From JACVRX01 sp046726315 (GTDB lineage: Bacteria > Actinomycetota > Actinomycetes > Jiangellales > Jiangellaceae), in assembly GCA_046726315.1 (NCBI GenBank), contig JBKPAG010000015.1, positions 35,775 through 99,774 on the forward strand: a stretch of DNA of 64,000 nucleotides, given 5' to 3'. The position numbers were made by a program, and so were the translations under genes. A model generated the notes under the pieces. The model saw only the letters and a program-made list of their open reading frames with translations. It did no database searches and was not told where the DNA came from. Below, one piece after another: positions 26,197 to 35,900 of the stretch (position 1 is its first letter; each line of letters starts with the position of its first letter).

Positions 26197-29100
26197 GAAC
26201 CCCCCCTCTGCTGTGGAACACCGTAGCGGCCGCTACCAGGCGCGCGGCCCGTGCGTCGAACGAGTGGTCGCGACACACCCGATCGGCCAGTTGGCTTCGT
26301 TCGGCCACCCGTGCTGGCCATTCTGCCGTGTGGATACGGACTGCCTCGGCAAGGGACTCCGGCGAGTCGTAGGTGAGCACCGAGGGCCCGAACACCTCTG
26401 CGAGCCCGGCGACCTCGTCGGTGACGACGCGGGCACCGCAGGCTGCCAGGTCGAACAGCCGATTCGACAGAAAAGCGTGGGTCCGCATGTCCTCCCAGTG
26501 GTCGTTGAGGACGGCGCCTGCCGAGCAGTAGAGCGTCGGTAGATCCGTATTGGGCACATACGATCCCTTCCACGACCCTGGCGGCAACAGCCCGTCCCAG
26601 CGCAGCCCGTAGACGGCAACGTCGAGTCCCGCGGCCAACGCCGCTGCCACGCTCGGCCGTACGCCGCGAGCGTTCCCGACGAACAGGACCGGGTGGTGCC
26701 GCTCCGGATCTGCTTCGACCGGCCGGAACCGTCTGGCGTCGGCGCACTGCAGAAGCGGTTCGACCGGCGTCCCGTGCTGCTGCGTGAACGCGTTGGCCCA
26801 CGGCTGCGAGGCGGCGAAGGCGTGGTGGAAAGCCGACACTTCGCCAGGCGTGACCTGGTCCGGATGGCTGATGACCCATAGCAGGTTGACGTGCCGGGGA
26901 TCCGGCACGTACGCGGTGACCCCACGCAGCACGAGGACGATGTCATCGTTTGCGGCCGTGCCGCGGTACCACGCGTCTCGGCAGTCGATCACCACCTCCT
27001 GGTCCAGCCGTTCCAGCGCCGCCTTGAGGCCGAGCGCGAAATGCCAGTCACCCCAGCTCTCGCGGCGTGCCACTGTTGGAGGCCCGATCTTCAGCGCCCA
27101 TCGCAGGGGCCGACTGTCACGACGGCGTGTCGCGCTGATCGCACCAGATGCTGGATCTATGTCGACGTCGTAGGAGGCGGAGGCCCAGCGGTCCTGGGCG
27201 TCGGCGGGGACCTGGCCTGTCCACCGATCCGCGAAGACCCGGCCGTTGTCGTCCGCGACTTTGCGGCCTGGCTGCTTGGTGCCGGCCAGCGGGAGGCTGG
27301 CCACCGCAGCCGGCACGTAGGCCAACGGCCGGCCCGTCGCCTGCGCCAGCCGCATCGACAGGTCGCCGTTGCCGAGGTCGTTCACGAACACCCCGTCGAA
27401 CGCTCCGATGGCAACCAGGTCCGCAGCCGTGACGGCAAGGAACTCGCCGGTCAGGGCCGTGCGCGTGCCCGGCACGGCGACCTCCGGGGCGTCCCCAGGG
27501 ACGCCATCCAGGAAATGCACGCCCATGCCCGCGTCCGTGAACGCGACGCCTGCCGATGCCACGGTGCCGTCTGAGCGAAGCAGCAGTCCCTGGGCTGCGG
27601 CTGCGCCGTCCCGAAGCGCGGCGCGCAACGGTCGGTCCCAGCCGCGCTCCACCCGGACACCCGGACCCAGGAGAACGATGTCGCCGCCGTTGCTGCGCGC
27701 CACGCCGACATTGATCGCAAGCTCTGCCGGAAGCGGGCGGGGAAACCGCTCGAACCGGACACTGGTCAGCTGGTCCTGGACCAGGAGCATCCGGTAGGTG
27801 TACGACGGCTCACCGGCAGCGTCCACGACGACCACCTCGAGGTCGTCGTCGGTCACGTCGACCAGCCGCCGAACCTGAGCGACGAGGTCGTCCACCCCGC
27901 CGGACGCGGGGATGATCACGGACAGCAGTCGTGGGTCCCGGACCCGGCTGCGCTCCGCACCCCAATCCACCAGGTGCTTGGCGATGACAGCGTTGCGGTA
28001 GCCGATCGGCTCGGTGTTGGTGATGCGGTCGTCGCGTTCCTCCCAGACGTCATATGTCGACGCGACGAACGGCACCAGGGTGAAGTCGGTGACCGCCGAC
28101 ATGCGGATCCAGAGATCCCAATCGACGGCCCGGCGCAGCGACTCGTCGAAGGTTCCGACCTCGTCCAGCAACGACCGTTCGTGCATCATGGCGATGCAGT
28201 CGATGTAGTTGCGTTCGACCAGTGCCGCGCGGTCGAAGGGAGCCGCGCGCCACGCCACCCGGCCCCGCCCACCGGTCTCGCGCAGCTCGGTCACCGCATA
28301 GGCCGCGCGAGCCGCTCCGTCGCGCAGCACGCCGACCATAACCTCCAGGAAATGCGGAACCCAGGTGTTGTCCGAGTCCAGGTAGGCGACGTAGGCGCCG
28401 CGCGCCCGTGCCAAGGCCGCGTTGCGGGCGGCAGAGACTCCCGCTGGTCTGTCATGCCGGACGTACTCCACGCGCGGATCGGCGAGAAACGGGACCAGCG
28501 CCTCGTGCGTATCGTCGGTGCTGCCGTCGTCGGAGATGACGAGCTGCCAGTTCGGATAGGTCTGCGCGAGCACAGACCGGACAGCGTCGACGACCGGGCC
28601 GGCGCGGTTTCTGGTCGGCATCACCACCGTGACGAGCGGTGTGCTGCCCTGGACGGCAGCCATGTCCGACCGGATCCGCCTGACCAGCCGGTCCGCGGCG
28701 TCCATGTCGAAGTTCTGGACGGTGCGCGGGTGCGATTCCGAGCCACGCGTGCGCCGAATCAGCTCGCCGCCGCGCCGCGCGATCCCCACCATGGGCGGCT
28801 CATCCGCTGTGGGCCCCACAGTCACCGGCTGCACCGCGCCAAAGTCGGGATGGGGGTTCAGACCTTCACGCCAACCGACGTCCAGGTAGTGGCCGAGGGC
28901 TCCCAGCCGATGCCGGGCGGCATCGGGTCGGGATCGCAGGTAGTGCCGTACGGACAGCAGCGGATGCGGGGACAGGCCGGCCCGCGCACCGGCCAGCAGG
29001 TAGTCCACGAACGGGCCGAACCGGGCGCGGCGCGCACCTGGACGCTGCGCGAGGTACCACTCGGACACGAATAGCGGCGACGGGGAGACTGCGGCCGGGC

Positions 29101-29299
29101 CACCCACCCGAAGGAAATGCTCGATCGGGTCGGTGCGGTCTGGTAACCCGCCCACCTCGGCGGCATACCACGATGGATCGAACAGCCCGCTCGCCTCGAC
29201 CGCTCGGCGCGCCTGCCCTATCCGCGCCGACGAGGCCAGCATCATCACCACGCGGGTGCGCCGCAGTCGGCGAACGAGCCGGGCCAGGAAGCGGGTCAT
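26177..29299 (-). CDS. multi-module glycosyltransferase A (GT2 + GT2-like + CgeB/GT4-like)
   Basis: 1,040 aa from ATG 29299, with GGAGAG 6 bases upstream (a TTG at 29311 is also in frame). Residues 40-165 hold repeats of the type FDPSWY...DPIEHFLRVGG...PHPLL. Module 1 (about 215-440) is a complete GT2: VTVVMPTRNRAGPVVDAV, VISDDGSTDDT, and AYLDSDNTW as DxD. Module 2 (about 460-700) has the GT2 outline, but its DxD position reads IVLLGPGVRVERGW. Module 3 (about 750-1,030) is CgeB-like: VNLLWVISHPDQV, VEPLLQCADARRFRP, VLNDHWEDMRTHAFLSNRLF. Paralogue of the gene at 32932-36057. Cytoplasmic; probably adds several sugars in turn. Confidence 0.85.
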   Translation of the reverse strand: MTRFLARLVRRLRRTRVVMMLASSARIGQARRAVEASGLFDPSWYAAEVGGLPDRTDPIEHFLRVGGPAAVSPSPLFVSEWYLAQRPGARRARFGPFVDYLLAGARAGLSPHPLLSVRHYLRSRPDAARHRLGALGHYLDVGWREGLNPHPDFGAVQPVTVGPTADEPPMVGIARRGGELIRRTRGSESHPRTVQNFDMDAADRLVRRIRSDMAAVQGSTPLVTVVMPTRNRAGPVVDAVRSVLAQTYPNWQLVISDDGSTDDTHEALVPFLADPRVEYVRHDRPAGVSAARNAALARARGAYVAYLDSDNTWVPHFLEVMVGVLRDGAARAAYAVTELRETGGRGRVAWRAAPFDRAALVERNYIDCIAMMHERSLLDEVGTFDESLRRAVDWDLWIRMSAVTDFTLVPFVASTYDVWEERDDRITNTEPIGYRNAVIAKHLVDWGAERSRVRDPRLLSVIIPASGGVDDLVAQVRRLVDVTDDDLEVVVVDAAGEPSYTYRMLLVQDQLTSVRFERFPRPLPAELAINVGVARSNGGDIVLLGPGVRVERGWDRPLRAALRDGAAAAQGLLLRSDGTVASAGVAFTDAGMGVHFLDGVPGDAPEVAVPGTRTALTGEFLAVTAADLVAIGAFDGVFVNDLGNGDLSMRLAQATGRPLAYVPAAVASLPLAGTKQPGRKVADDNGRVFADRWTGQVPADAQDRWASASYDVDIDPASGAISATRRRDSRPLRWALKIGPPTVARRESWGDWHFALGLKAALERLDQEVVIDCRDAWYRGTAANDDIVLVLRGVTAYVPDPRHVNLLWVISHPDQVTPGEVSAFHHAFAASQPWANAFTQQHGTPVEPLLQCADARRFRPVEADPERHHPVLFVGNARGVRPSVAAALAAGLDVAVYGLRWDGLLPPGSWKGSYVPNTDLPTLYCSAGAVLNDHWEDMRTHAFLSNRLFDLAACGARVVTDEVAGLAEVFGPSVLTYDSPESLAEAVRIHTAEWPARVAERSQLADRVCRDHSFDARAARLVAAATVFHSRGGVHAPTGS

Positions 29300-29375
29300 C
29301 CGGCTCTCCAATCAGACAGGAAACCCGTTTCGCGCATGGTGCCACAGTGATCGTTGAGGACAAGGTCAGTGGCAT
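29300..29375 (-). pseudogene. fragment of a CgeB-like glycosyltransferase C-terminus
   Basis: Directly upstream of the 1,040-aa gene the minus strand reads LVLNDHCGTMRETGFLSDW. The intact paralogues have VLNDHWEDMRTHAFLSNRLF and VLNDHWADMRREGFISNRIF at the equivalent place in module 3. About 20 codons are recognisable and the rest is missing. This looks like the tail of a third, deleted copy. The similarity is short, so confidence is moderate. Confidence 0.5.
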
Positions 29376-29456
29376 GTGGGACGCGCCGAGCCGGTCGTTC
29401 GGCAGTGAACATGCCAGGAGGAACCGGCGTCGGACGAACCTCCCGTCGCCGGACCA

Positions 29457-30035
29457 CTAGCGGGCCACCGGCCGATCGATGACGCGCATCACCGCACAGA
29501 CGCTTCGGCGCCATTTGGCGCGGTGTCGGCGCACCATCGGGTTCGCTCGGAGCATCGCCGCGAGCTCGGGCACGTCGACGGAGCCCAGCCCGTTCTCGGG
29601 AATCTGCACCGTGCTGGCGGCGGCGTAGTCCCGGCGCATGATCGTGAGCCGGTGCTGCACCAGCTCCTGCCACAACGGCTCGCCGCGCCGCCGTTCCCAT
29701 GCTTCGCGATCAGGCAGTAGTTCGACGGGTACGCCGCTACGACGCGCCGCAGCGAGATGGGGCCGGTCGACCACCAACACAACCCGGACCTCGGCAGCGC
29801 TGCACAGCGCCGGGAGCGCCTCCAAGGTCCGGCGCACAGCGGCTTCGTTGGCGCCTGACTGGAACAACAGGACCACCGGATCTGCGTCGCGAACGCGGGT
29901 CCCTAGCGGACTGCGCAACCCGGGCGGTGACACGGGGAGGCGGGCGAGCACCCAGTCGACGCCGCGACCCAGGGCGTGGCGGACGGATGCTGCCGGGGAT
30001 GGAGCATGGCCCGGCCTAACGAGCACGCGTGCCAT
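29457..30035 (-). CDS. hypothetical protein in glycan operon
   Basis: 192 aa, not recognised. The centre has an alternating strand/helix pattern (PVVLLFQSGANEAAVRRTLE, then VRVVLVVDRPHLAAARRSGV) like the N-terminal half of a Rossmann or GT-B domain, and the last third is basic with RHRAKWRRSVCAVMRVIDR. No membrane helix, signal peptide or catalytic motif is evident. It starts 20 bases inside the 3' end of the MurG-like glycosyltransferase gene, so it is translated with it. A role as a partner of a glycosyltransferase is inference from position only. Confidence 0.6.
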   Translation of the reverse strand: MARVLVRPGHAPSPAASVRHALGRGVDWVLARLPVSPPGLRSPLGTRVRDADPVVLLFQSGANEAAVRRTLEALPALCSAAEVRVVLVVDRPHLAAARRSGVPVELLPDREAWERRRGEPLWQELVQHRLTIMRRDYAAASTVQIPENGLGSVDVPELAAMLRANPMVRRHRAKWRRSVCAVMRVIDRPVAR

Positions 30036-31134
30036 GTCTGCGTCCCGCGACGAGATCCTCTACCACGCGTTGTGCCTCAGCGGCGCCGTTGGCCTTTGGC
30101 AGCCGGGCGCAGCGAACAGCGAACTCCCGGCGACTACCTGGGTCGCCAAGCTCGGTGGCGATCCGATCGACTGCCCGGTCGTCGAATGCCTCGATGTGCA
30201 GGCCGACACCAGTTCGCTCCGCCCATTCGGCACGGGCGACCTGGTCGTCCAGCGGAGCGTTGCTGTTGGGCAGGAACGCCGACGGTACGCCGAACTTGAG
30301 CAGCTCGTGAAACGAGTTGTAGCCGGCGGCGGCCACTGCCAAGTCGATCGCGCGCAGCGCCCGACTGATCGGATAGACCGAGATCTGGCGAAGGGTCGCC
30401 GGTACGGGACCTCGGTTGTCGGCGATCATCGAACGCGTCACCACGATTTGGAAATCGTTGATCTTGGACAACCGGTCAGCTAGCCGGCCAAGCCCGGCCT
30501 CGAGGTTGGCGACGCCAGTGGTTCCCAGCGTGACAAGCGCCGTCGGGCGGGTTGGGTCGGTGCCCAGCATGGCTGCGGCCTCCTCCCTGCCTAGCAGCTC
30601 GGCATGGTCGAGCAGTGTGACTGGGCTTACGCGCAACGCGTCCGTGCGGGCAGCGGTAAGCCCCCGGTCGGCCTCGGCGGCGAAGTCCCCGGGCTCGATC
30701 ACCAGGTCGAACCAACGGCTGCGGGAGAGCTGCCTGCTGCCGGATCCAGCCCGCCACATCCCGCGTCGAGACCATACGAACCGAAGGTCTGGCATGATCG
30801 ATCGCCCAGCAACCAGGCCGTCGTACGGGTACGTGCCGTCGAACACCACCGCGACTGGGCGTTCCTGTTCCAACAGGTCAAGAAACCGCCGCCGAAAGAG
30901 GATGTTCCACCGGCGAGTGCCGATGCCAAGATCACTTCGGGACGGAATGTATTCGGCATCCACACCATGGGCGGCGACGACTGGAACCGCTTGGGACATG
31001 GACACGAAGTACGGCCGCACCCCGGCCCTAGCTCGCCTCGCCAGCGCCAGCAGCCGGGTGATGTGCCCGAGCCCGGCCCCGTTCGTCGAGACGTACAGGA
31101 CGGTCTTGCCAGAGTCTCGGGGCGTCGTCGTCAT
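30016..31134 (-). CDS. GT-B glycosyltransferase (MurG/UGT-like)
   Basis: 372 aa from ATG 31134; an in-frame extension to 31230 is not supported. The N-terminal VLYVSTNGAGLGHITRLLALARRAR is the GxGHxxR acceptor loop of MurG-like enzymes. The C-terminal half has TALVTLGTTGVANLEAGLGR and the donor-binding segment DLAVAAAGYNSFHELLKFGVPSAFLP with NAPLDDQVARAEWAE, typical of UDP/dTDP-sugar transferases. Probably adds one sugar to a lipid-linked or protein-linked glycan. First gene of the nine-gene minus-strand run. Confidence 0.85.
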   Translation of the reverse strand: MTTTPRDSGKTVLYVSTNGAGLGHITRLLALARRARAGVRPYFVSMSQAVPVVAAHGVDAEYIPSRSDLGIGTRRWNILFRRRFLDLLEQERPVAVVFDGTYPYDGLVAGRSIMPDLRFVWSRRGMWRAGSGSRQLSRSRWFDLVIEPGDFAAEADRGLTAARTDALRVSPVTLLDHAELLGREEAAAMLGTDPTRPTALVTLGTTGVANLEAGLGRLADRLSKINDFQIVVTRSMIADNRGPVPATLRQISVYPISRALRAIDLAVAAAGYNSFHELLKFGVPSAFLPNSNAPLDDQVARAEWAERTGVGLHIEAFDDRAVDRIATELGDPGSRREFAVRCARLPKANGAAEAQRVVEDLVAGRRHGTRAR

Positions 31135-31997
31135 CGCCGATCCGCCACGACGCGGACGGTGCGAGAGCGCATCGTCGGCACGGCGCCCAAGTGTAGAGAG
31201 ACGAGCTGCCGTACCCGCCGGCCCATCCACCGACCCGGGCCGCGCCCCGAATCGCTGTTCCGTCGATCACCCAAGCAAGCACGGCCGCAATCGCCTACGC
31301 GGACATACGAGGGGGGTCGAACCAGCTCCGGCGACGGGCGTCTCCTCGCCGGTCACCGCGCCGGCACCGTGGCAGCTTCGTCACTGTAACCACATCAGTC
31401 TCATAACGATCGCAACCGGCGGCACGCGTACGACCTGTGTCACCTGAGTGCAGAAGGACATAATCGCGAAGCGACCTCATTGACGAAGGCCTCGTTCTTC
31501 GTTACCTGTCTTACCACCGCACATTGCCGGATCACGTCCACTTCCTCAACCGAGCCGCGGTACCGGGCTGATTGTCGACACGCCCATCGATACAGGCCGC
31601 AGCGGCTTCCTTCCTACGGGGCAAGTGCCGATCAGCTCCCTGCCCAGGCAACGCGCCAGCAATTCTCGTTGTCAGAAGTTCGAGGTGATAGAACAGCCCA
31701 CGACAGAGGACGAAATCGTCGCGGATAGTGGTGCTTCCCAAATGGCCTTCTGGACCCACGTCACAGGAGTGTTCTATGGAACTTGAAGATTTCGAATCGG
31801 CGAAGCGGTGACACGGTCCACGTCTGTCCTCTTCTGGTGCCACAGTCGACCTTTGCGCTCCTGTCTCCGGTGCGCCACACTTTCCGCTAGCGGCCCGGCC
31901 TCGCTTGCTTGGGGTTCACCTGCTCAACGCGCAACCGACGGCATCGTTGACGGACTGCCTAGTGCGAAGTAGCACGAATGTTGACCCGAGGAGACCG
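31135..31997. other. 863-bp intergenic region with lower GC
   Basis: Lies between the divergent MurG-like glycosyltransferase gene (minus) and the Zn-ribbon methyltransferase gene (plus). It should hold both promoters. Open frames here are short and lack motifs on either strand, except for one methyltransferase-like fragment described separately. The base composition is visibly more AT-rich than its left neighbour. Confidence 0.6.
31640..31730 (-). pseudogene. possible methyltransferase relic
   Basis: The minus strand reads DDFVLCRGLFYHLELLTTR. Class I methyltransferases of this cluster have FDVIACLGLFYHLAPEDQLS at the same spacing. The flanking codons do not continue the similarity, so it would be a small remnant. 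Weak evidence: one short motif only. Confidence 0.3.
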
Positions 31998-32930
31998 GTG
32001 GGAACCGAGACTCAGGCCAAGGCTCCGTTCGACCGCTGGTGCCCAGCGTGCCAGTCTCACGTAAGCCGCTTCAAACAAGGGCCGAACGGTCGGCCGGATG
32101 CGGCCTGCCCGAATTGCCGCTCCCTGGAGCGGCATCGCTTTCTGGCATTGCTGCTCGAAGGACTGTCACCGCTGATCGCGACTGCTGGTCTCGTTGTCGA
32201 TGTGGCGCCGAGCGCCCAGATAACCAAGATCCTTCGACGAATTGCACCTGGACGTTGTGTTCGGATCGACTTCGACCCGGCCGCCGACGCGCGGGCTGTG
32301 GACGTTCAGGCGAGTCTGACCGCCCTGCCCTTCGCCGACGGCAGCGTCGACCTCCTCGTGTGCTATCACGTTCTCGAACACATCGCCCCCGATGGTGCAG
32401 CCATGGCAGAGATCGCTCGTACGTTGAAGGACGGGGGTATCGGAATCATTCAAGTTCCGTGGCGACCCGGCCGTGTCACTGACGAGGATCCGAGTGCCGC
32501 CCAGGCCGAGCGAATCCGGCGCTTCGGTCAGGCGGACCATGTGCGTATGTACGGCGGGGACTTCGACGAGCGGTTGACCAAGGCCGGTCTAGAAAGTTAC
32601 CGGCTCAGCCCCAAGCAAGTGGTCGGGGACCATCTCGTTCAGTTGTTCCGGCTCGTTCCCGACGAGACGGTCTGGCTGGTTCGTCGAGACAGCGGCCGGG
32701 CGAGCGACGTTTTGGATGACAAGGCCATACGATTCAGGACTCTGCAAGCGCTCGGCAAGTCGTCGCTAAGCGCGCAGACACGGATTCACAATGCGGAGAA
32801 ACGTGCCGCTCAGGCCGATGCCCGTGCCGCACGGTGGGAGAACGCCTACCACCGTTTGAGGAACAGGCGGGCAGTTCGGGCGATGGTAGCCATGACGTGG
32901 CCGATCAGGCGTTTGCGTTCGCACAGGTGA
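31998..32930 (+). CDS. zinc-ribbon SAM-dependent methyltransferase
   Basis: 310 aa from GTG 31998, which has GAGGAG 6 bases upstream; the frame is open from 31905 but without such a site. Residues 10-45 form a zinc ribbon (WCPACQSHV ... ACPNCRSLERHRFLALLL). The methyltransferase core follows: LVVDVAPSAQITKIL, then FADGSVDLLVCYHVLEHIAP and LKDGGIGIIQVPW. The end has a short coiled coil (RIHNAEKRAAQADARAARWE) and a basic tail. Similar proteins occur beside glycosyltransferases in capsule loci. Its stop is 1 base from the stop of the convergent gene, and its GC is lower than that of most of the window. Confidence 0.85.
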   Translation: MGTETQAKAPFDRWCPACQSHVSRFKQGPNGRPDAACPNCRSLERHRFLALLLEGLSPLIATAGLVVDVAPSAQITKILRRIAPGRCVRIDFDPAADARAVDVQASLTALPFADGSVDLLVCYHVLEHIAPDGAAMAEIARTLKDGGIGIIQVPWRPGRVTDEDPSAAQAERIRRFGQADHVRMYGGDFDERLTKAGLESYRLSPKQVVGDHLVQLFRLVPDETVWLVRRDSGRASDVLDDKAIRFRTLQALGKSSLSAQTRIHNAEKRAAQADARAARWENAYHRLRNRRAVRAMVAMTWPIRRLRSHR

Positions 32931-32931
32931 T

Positions 32932-35900
32932 TCAGTGTTTCCAAAGCCGCACAGCCGCGTCTAGGAGGGTGCGCGCTCTAGCGTCAAAAGAGTGCTCCCG
33001 ACGAACTGTCGCTGCTAGCCGCAGGCGCTCGTCCTCGCCTGGGAAGTGGTCTCCTGGGCTCTTGAGTAGCCTGCCGAGCTCATCGGCAGTCCGGTAGGTC
33101 CGGACCAGTCCGTTGAAGAGCTCCGCGAGTCCCGTCACATCGTCGCTGACAACACGTGCACCCGAAGCAGTCGCATCAAAGATGCGGTTGGAGATGAACC
33201 CTTCGCGACGCATGTCCGCCCAGTGGTCATTGAGGACAACGCCGGCGGATCGATAGGCTGCCGCGACTCTCTCGTTCGAAAGGTAAAGGTCACTGATAAA
33301 GCGCGGATCTACGTACTCATCCCAGCCGGAGCCGTAAATTTTAACGTCAACACCTGCGGCGAGCGCGTCGCGCACAATGGGCCTGAACACGTTTCGTGAG
33401 TTTCCGATGAACAATACCGGCTCGCCGCTGTCCTGCGCCACGACGTCGGGTCGGAAGCGGTCCGGATCAGTGCATTGCAGCAGCACCTGGACCGGAAATC
33501 GAGTATATTCTGACATCCGCTCGGCCCATGGTGCGCCTGCGGCGAATACTCCGTCAAACGCCTTGACCTCGTCAACATCAACGAGATCTGGATGGCTGAT
33601 CACCCAGAGCAAGTTTACCCGACCAGGTTGGGGCGTTACGTGCGAAAGGCCTCGCAACGCGAGAACAATGTCATCAAGGTAAGCGGTGTCTCGATCGTGA
33701 GCTCCCGGTGAATCGACGACGACGGACTGTCCGAGCCGCCTAAGTGCGGCGGAAAGCGCCCGGGCAAAGTGCCGATCGCCCCACCGCTGCCCGGCGTCGC
33801 CGGCCGGCGCAGCAATCTTGATCGCCCAGCGAAACGCTGGCAGACCCTTTGCCGACCCCTCCGAGACCTGCCTTAGTGGACGTATCACCACCGGCGAGAC
33901 AAACTCGGGCCGTTTCACCGCAGGTGTTCTGTCGACACGGTAGTGCGCGACTTCGAAGCCAGCCGCCCGCCACAAGTGCTCATCACCTTGTGGAACGCGA
34001 CCCGACCACCGTTCGCGGAAGACCTTGCGGCTTGCCGGTGACTCCTTACGCCGGCCACGAGTCTTGCCCTCGTGGTGGACGACGACACTGTCGGTAACGA
34101 CCGCGAGCGTACCGGGACGAAGTTTCCCTAGCCGTAGGCACAAGTCGACGTCTTCCCAGCCGTTCCGATAGATCGGATCGAAGCCACGGAGCATAACGAG
34201 ATCGGACGCCCGCATGGCCAAGGCAGCACTGGTTACGACCGACACATCGAACGACTGGCCGATGGCCAGAGCGTCTTCCGCCGGATGGTTGGCGAGGAAG
34301 CGCACCGGGAACGTCGCGTGAACAGGGAAAACTTCGCCCGCACACTGAATCGTGCGGTTCCGATGTAGTAGTAGCGGCCCCGCAGCCAAGACGCCCGGGT
34401 TTTGCAGAGCCCGGCAGAGGGGACCCAGCCAGCCCACTTGAACCTCGGTAGCATTGCTCAGGAATACGACGATCTCACCGGTCGACTCGGCGAACGCTAA
34501 GTTGCTGCTCAGGCCGATGCCGCGGGTCACTGGCTCCCGAATCACGGTTACCCGGGTATCTCCCGCCGCAATGGCCTCGAGAATAGAGCCCACCGCGCGC
34601 CGAGATCCGTTGTCAAGGACGATGACCTCCAGGTCGTGCTCCCCTGCGTGCGTGAGAACAGCCTCGAGGCAGCGCTGGGTCACTCGCCAGTTCTGATACG
34701 TGGGGATGAGTATGGACACGCGGCCGCGAACCCGGGTGGCGGCGGTGCGCTGCCAATCGATGAGGTTCTTGTTCTGCACGACTTCCAGCCACCAATGCAG
34801 CTCACGATTCGTGATACGGGTGGGATCATCCCGATTGTCATCGTATATTGCGCCAAGAAACGGCATATAGTGCAGCGGGGAGATTACATCCATGCGAAGA
34901 ATGAGATCGTAGTCCACGGTACGCCTGAGATCTTCGTCAAACGATCCCGCCGCTGCCACCAGCGTGCGCTTGGCGACGAGGACATTAATGTCGACGTGAT
35001 TTCGCAGCTCGAGCAGCTCCCGCCCTGCTTCGAGCCCGCGGTATTGGACCTGATCGCCTGTCCGCATCTCGAGAGCCGCGTACGCGAGTTGCCAGCCGTG
35101 ACCGAACATTGCTGCGACGGCAGTCCGAAGGAAGAGGGGCCGGTAGGTATTGTCAGCATCGAGAAAAGCGACGTACCTTCCGCGGGCCCGCTCCAAGCCG
35201 AAATTACGGGCTTTGCTCACTCCTGAGTGCGCCTGCCGGAAGAGCCTGATTCGAGGGTCTGCGGCGGCGATCGATTCGACCACGTCGACCGACCCGTCCG
35301 TCGAGCCGTCGTCGACGACGATTAGTTCCCAATCGCCGAGTGTCTGGGCCTGCACCGATGCGATCGCCGCACTGACCTGTTGGGCACGATTCCAAACTGG
35401 CATGACCACTGAAACCAGTGGTATTCCCGGTTCCATGGTCGGCAGAGGCGCATTCTGCCAACGCTGCACGAACGCACGTTCGAGGGAACGGTTGTACCCG
35501 GGCGTGATCCGAACGATGCCCCGAATGTGTTCTTGATGTGCATATAGGCGCGCTCGCCGCATGAGGAGATCCCGGCCAGCATCCCAACGCAGTGTCACGC
35601 CGGCCCTGACCGGAATCGCGAGCGGAAGTTGGGATTGCGGACCGGCTGTTTGAACAAAATGCCCAAGTGGCCCCCAGCGATGTTGGCGCGCCGGAGAGTT
35701 CGCAGCCATATACGCGCCCCCGTCGAACCACGGATGTGTTTTGCTGGCCCAGTTCTGGTGATTCCGCAGATATTTGGCGAATGGGTCCAAGTCACTTGTC
35801 CGCCACTCGCTTGGATCGAAGTACTCGGGTTCGAAAAGTGGATGCGGAGAGTATCCGAGCTCTCGTCCGTGGAATACGTAGTGCGCGGCTGCGCGCAACC

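Noticed and set aside
31480..31843. Short frames on both strands in the 863-bp gap as real genes
   Set aside because: No ribosome sites or domain patterns; only one short methyltransferase-like motif stands out and is reported as a possible relic.
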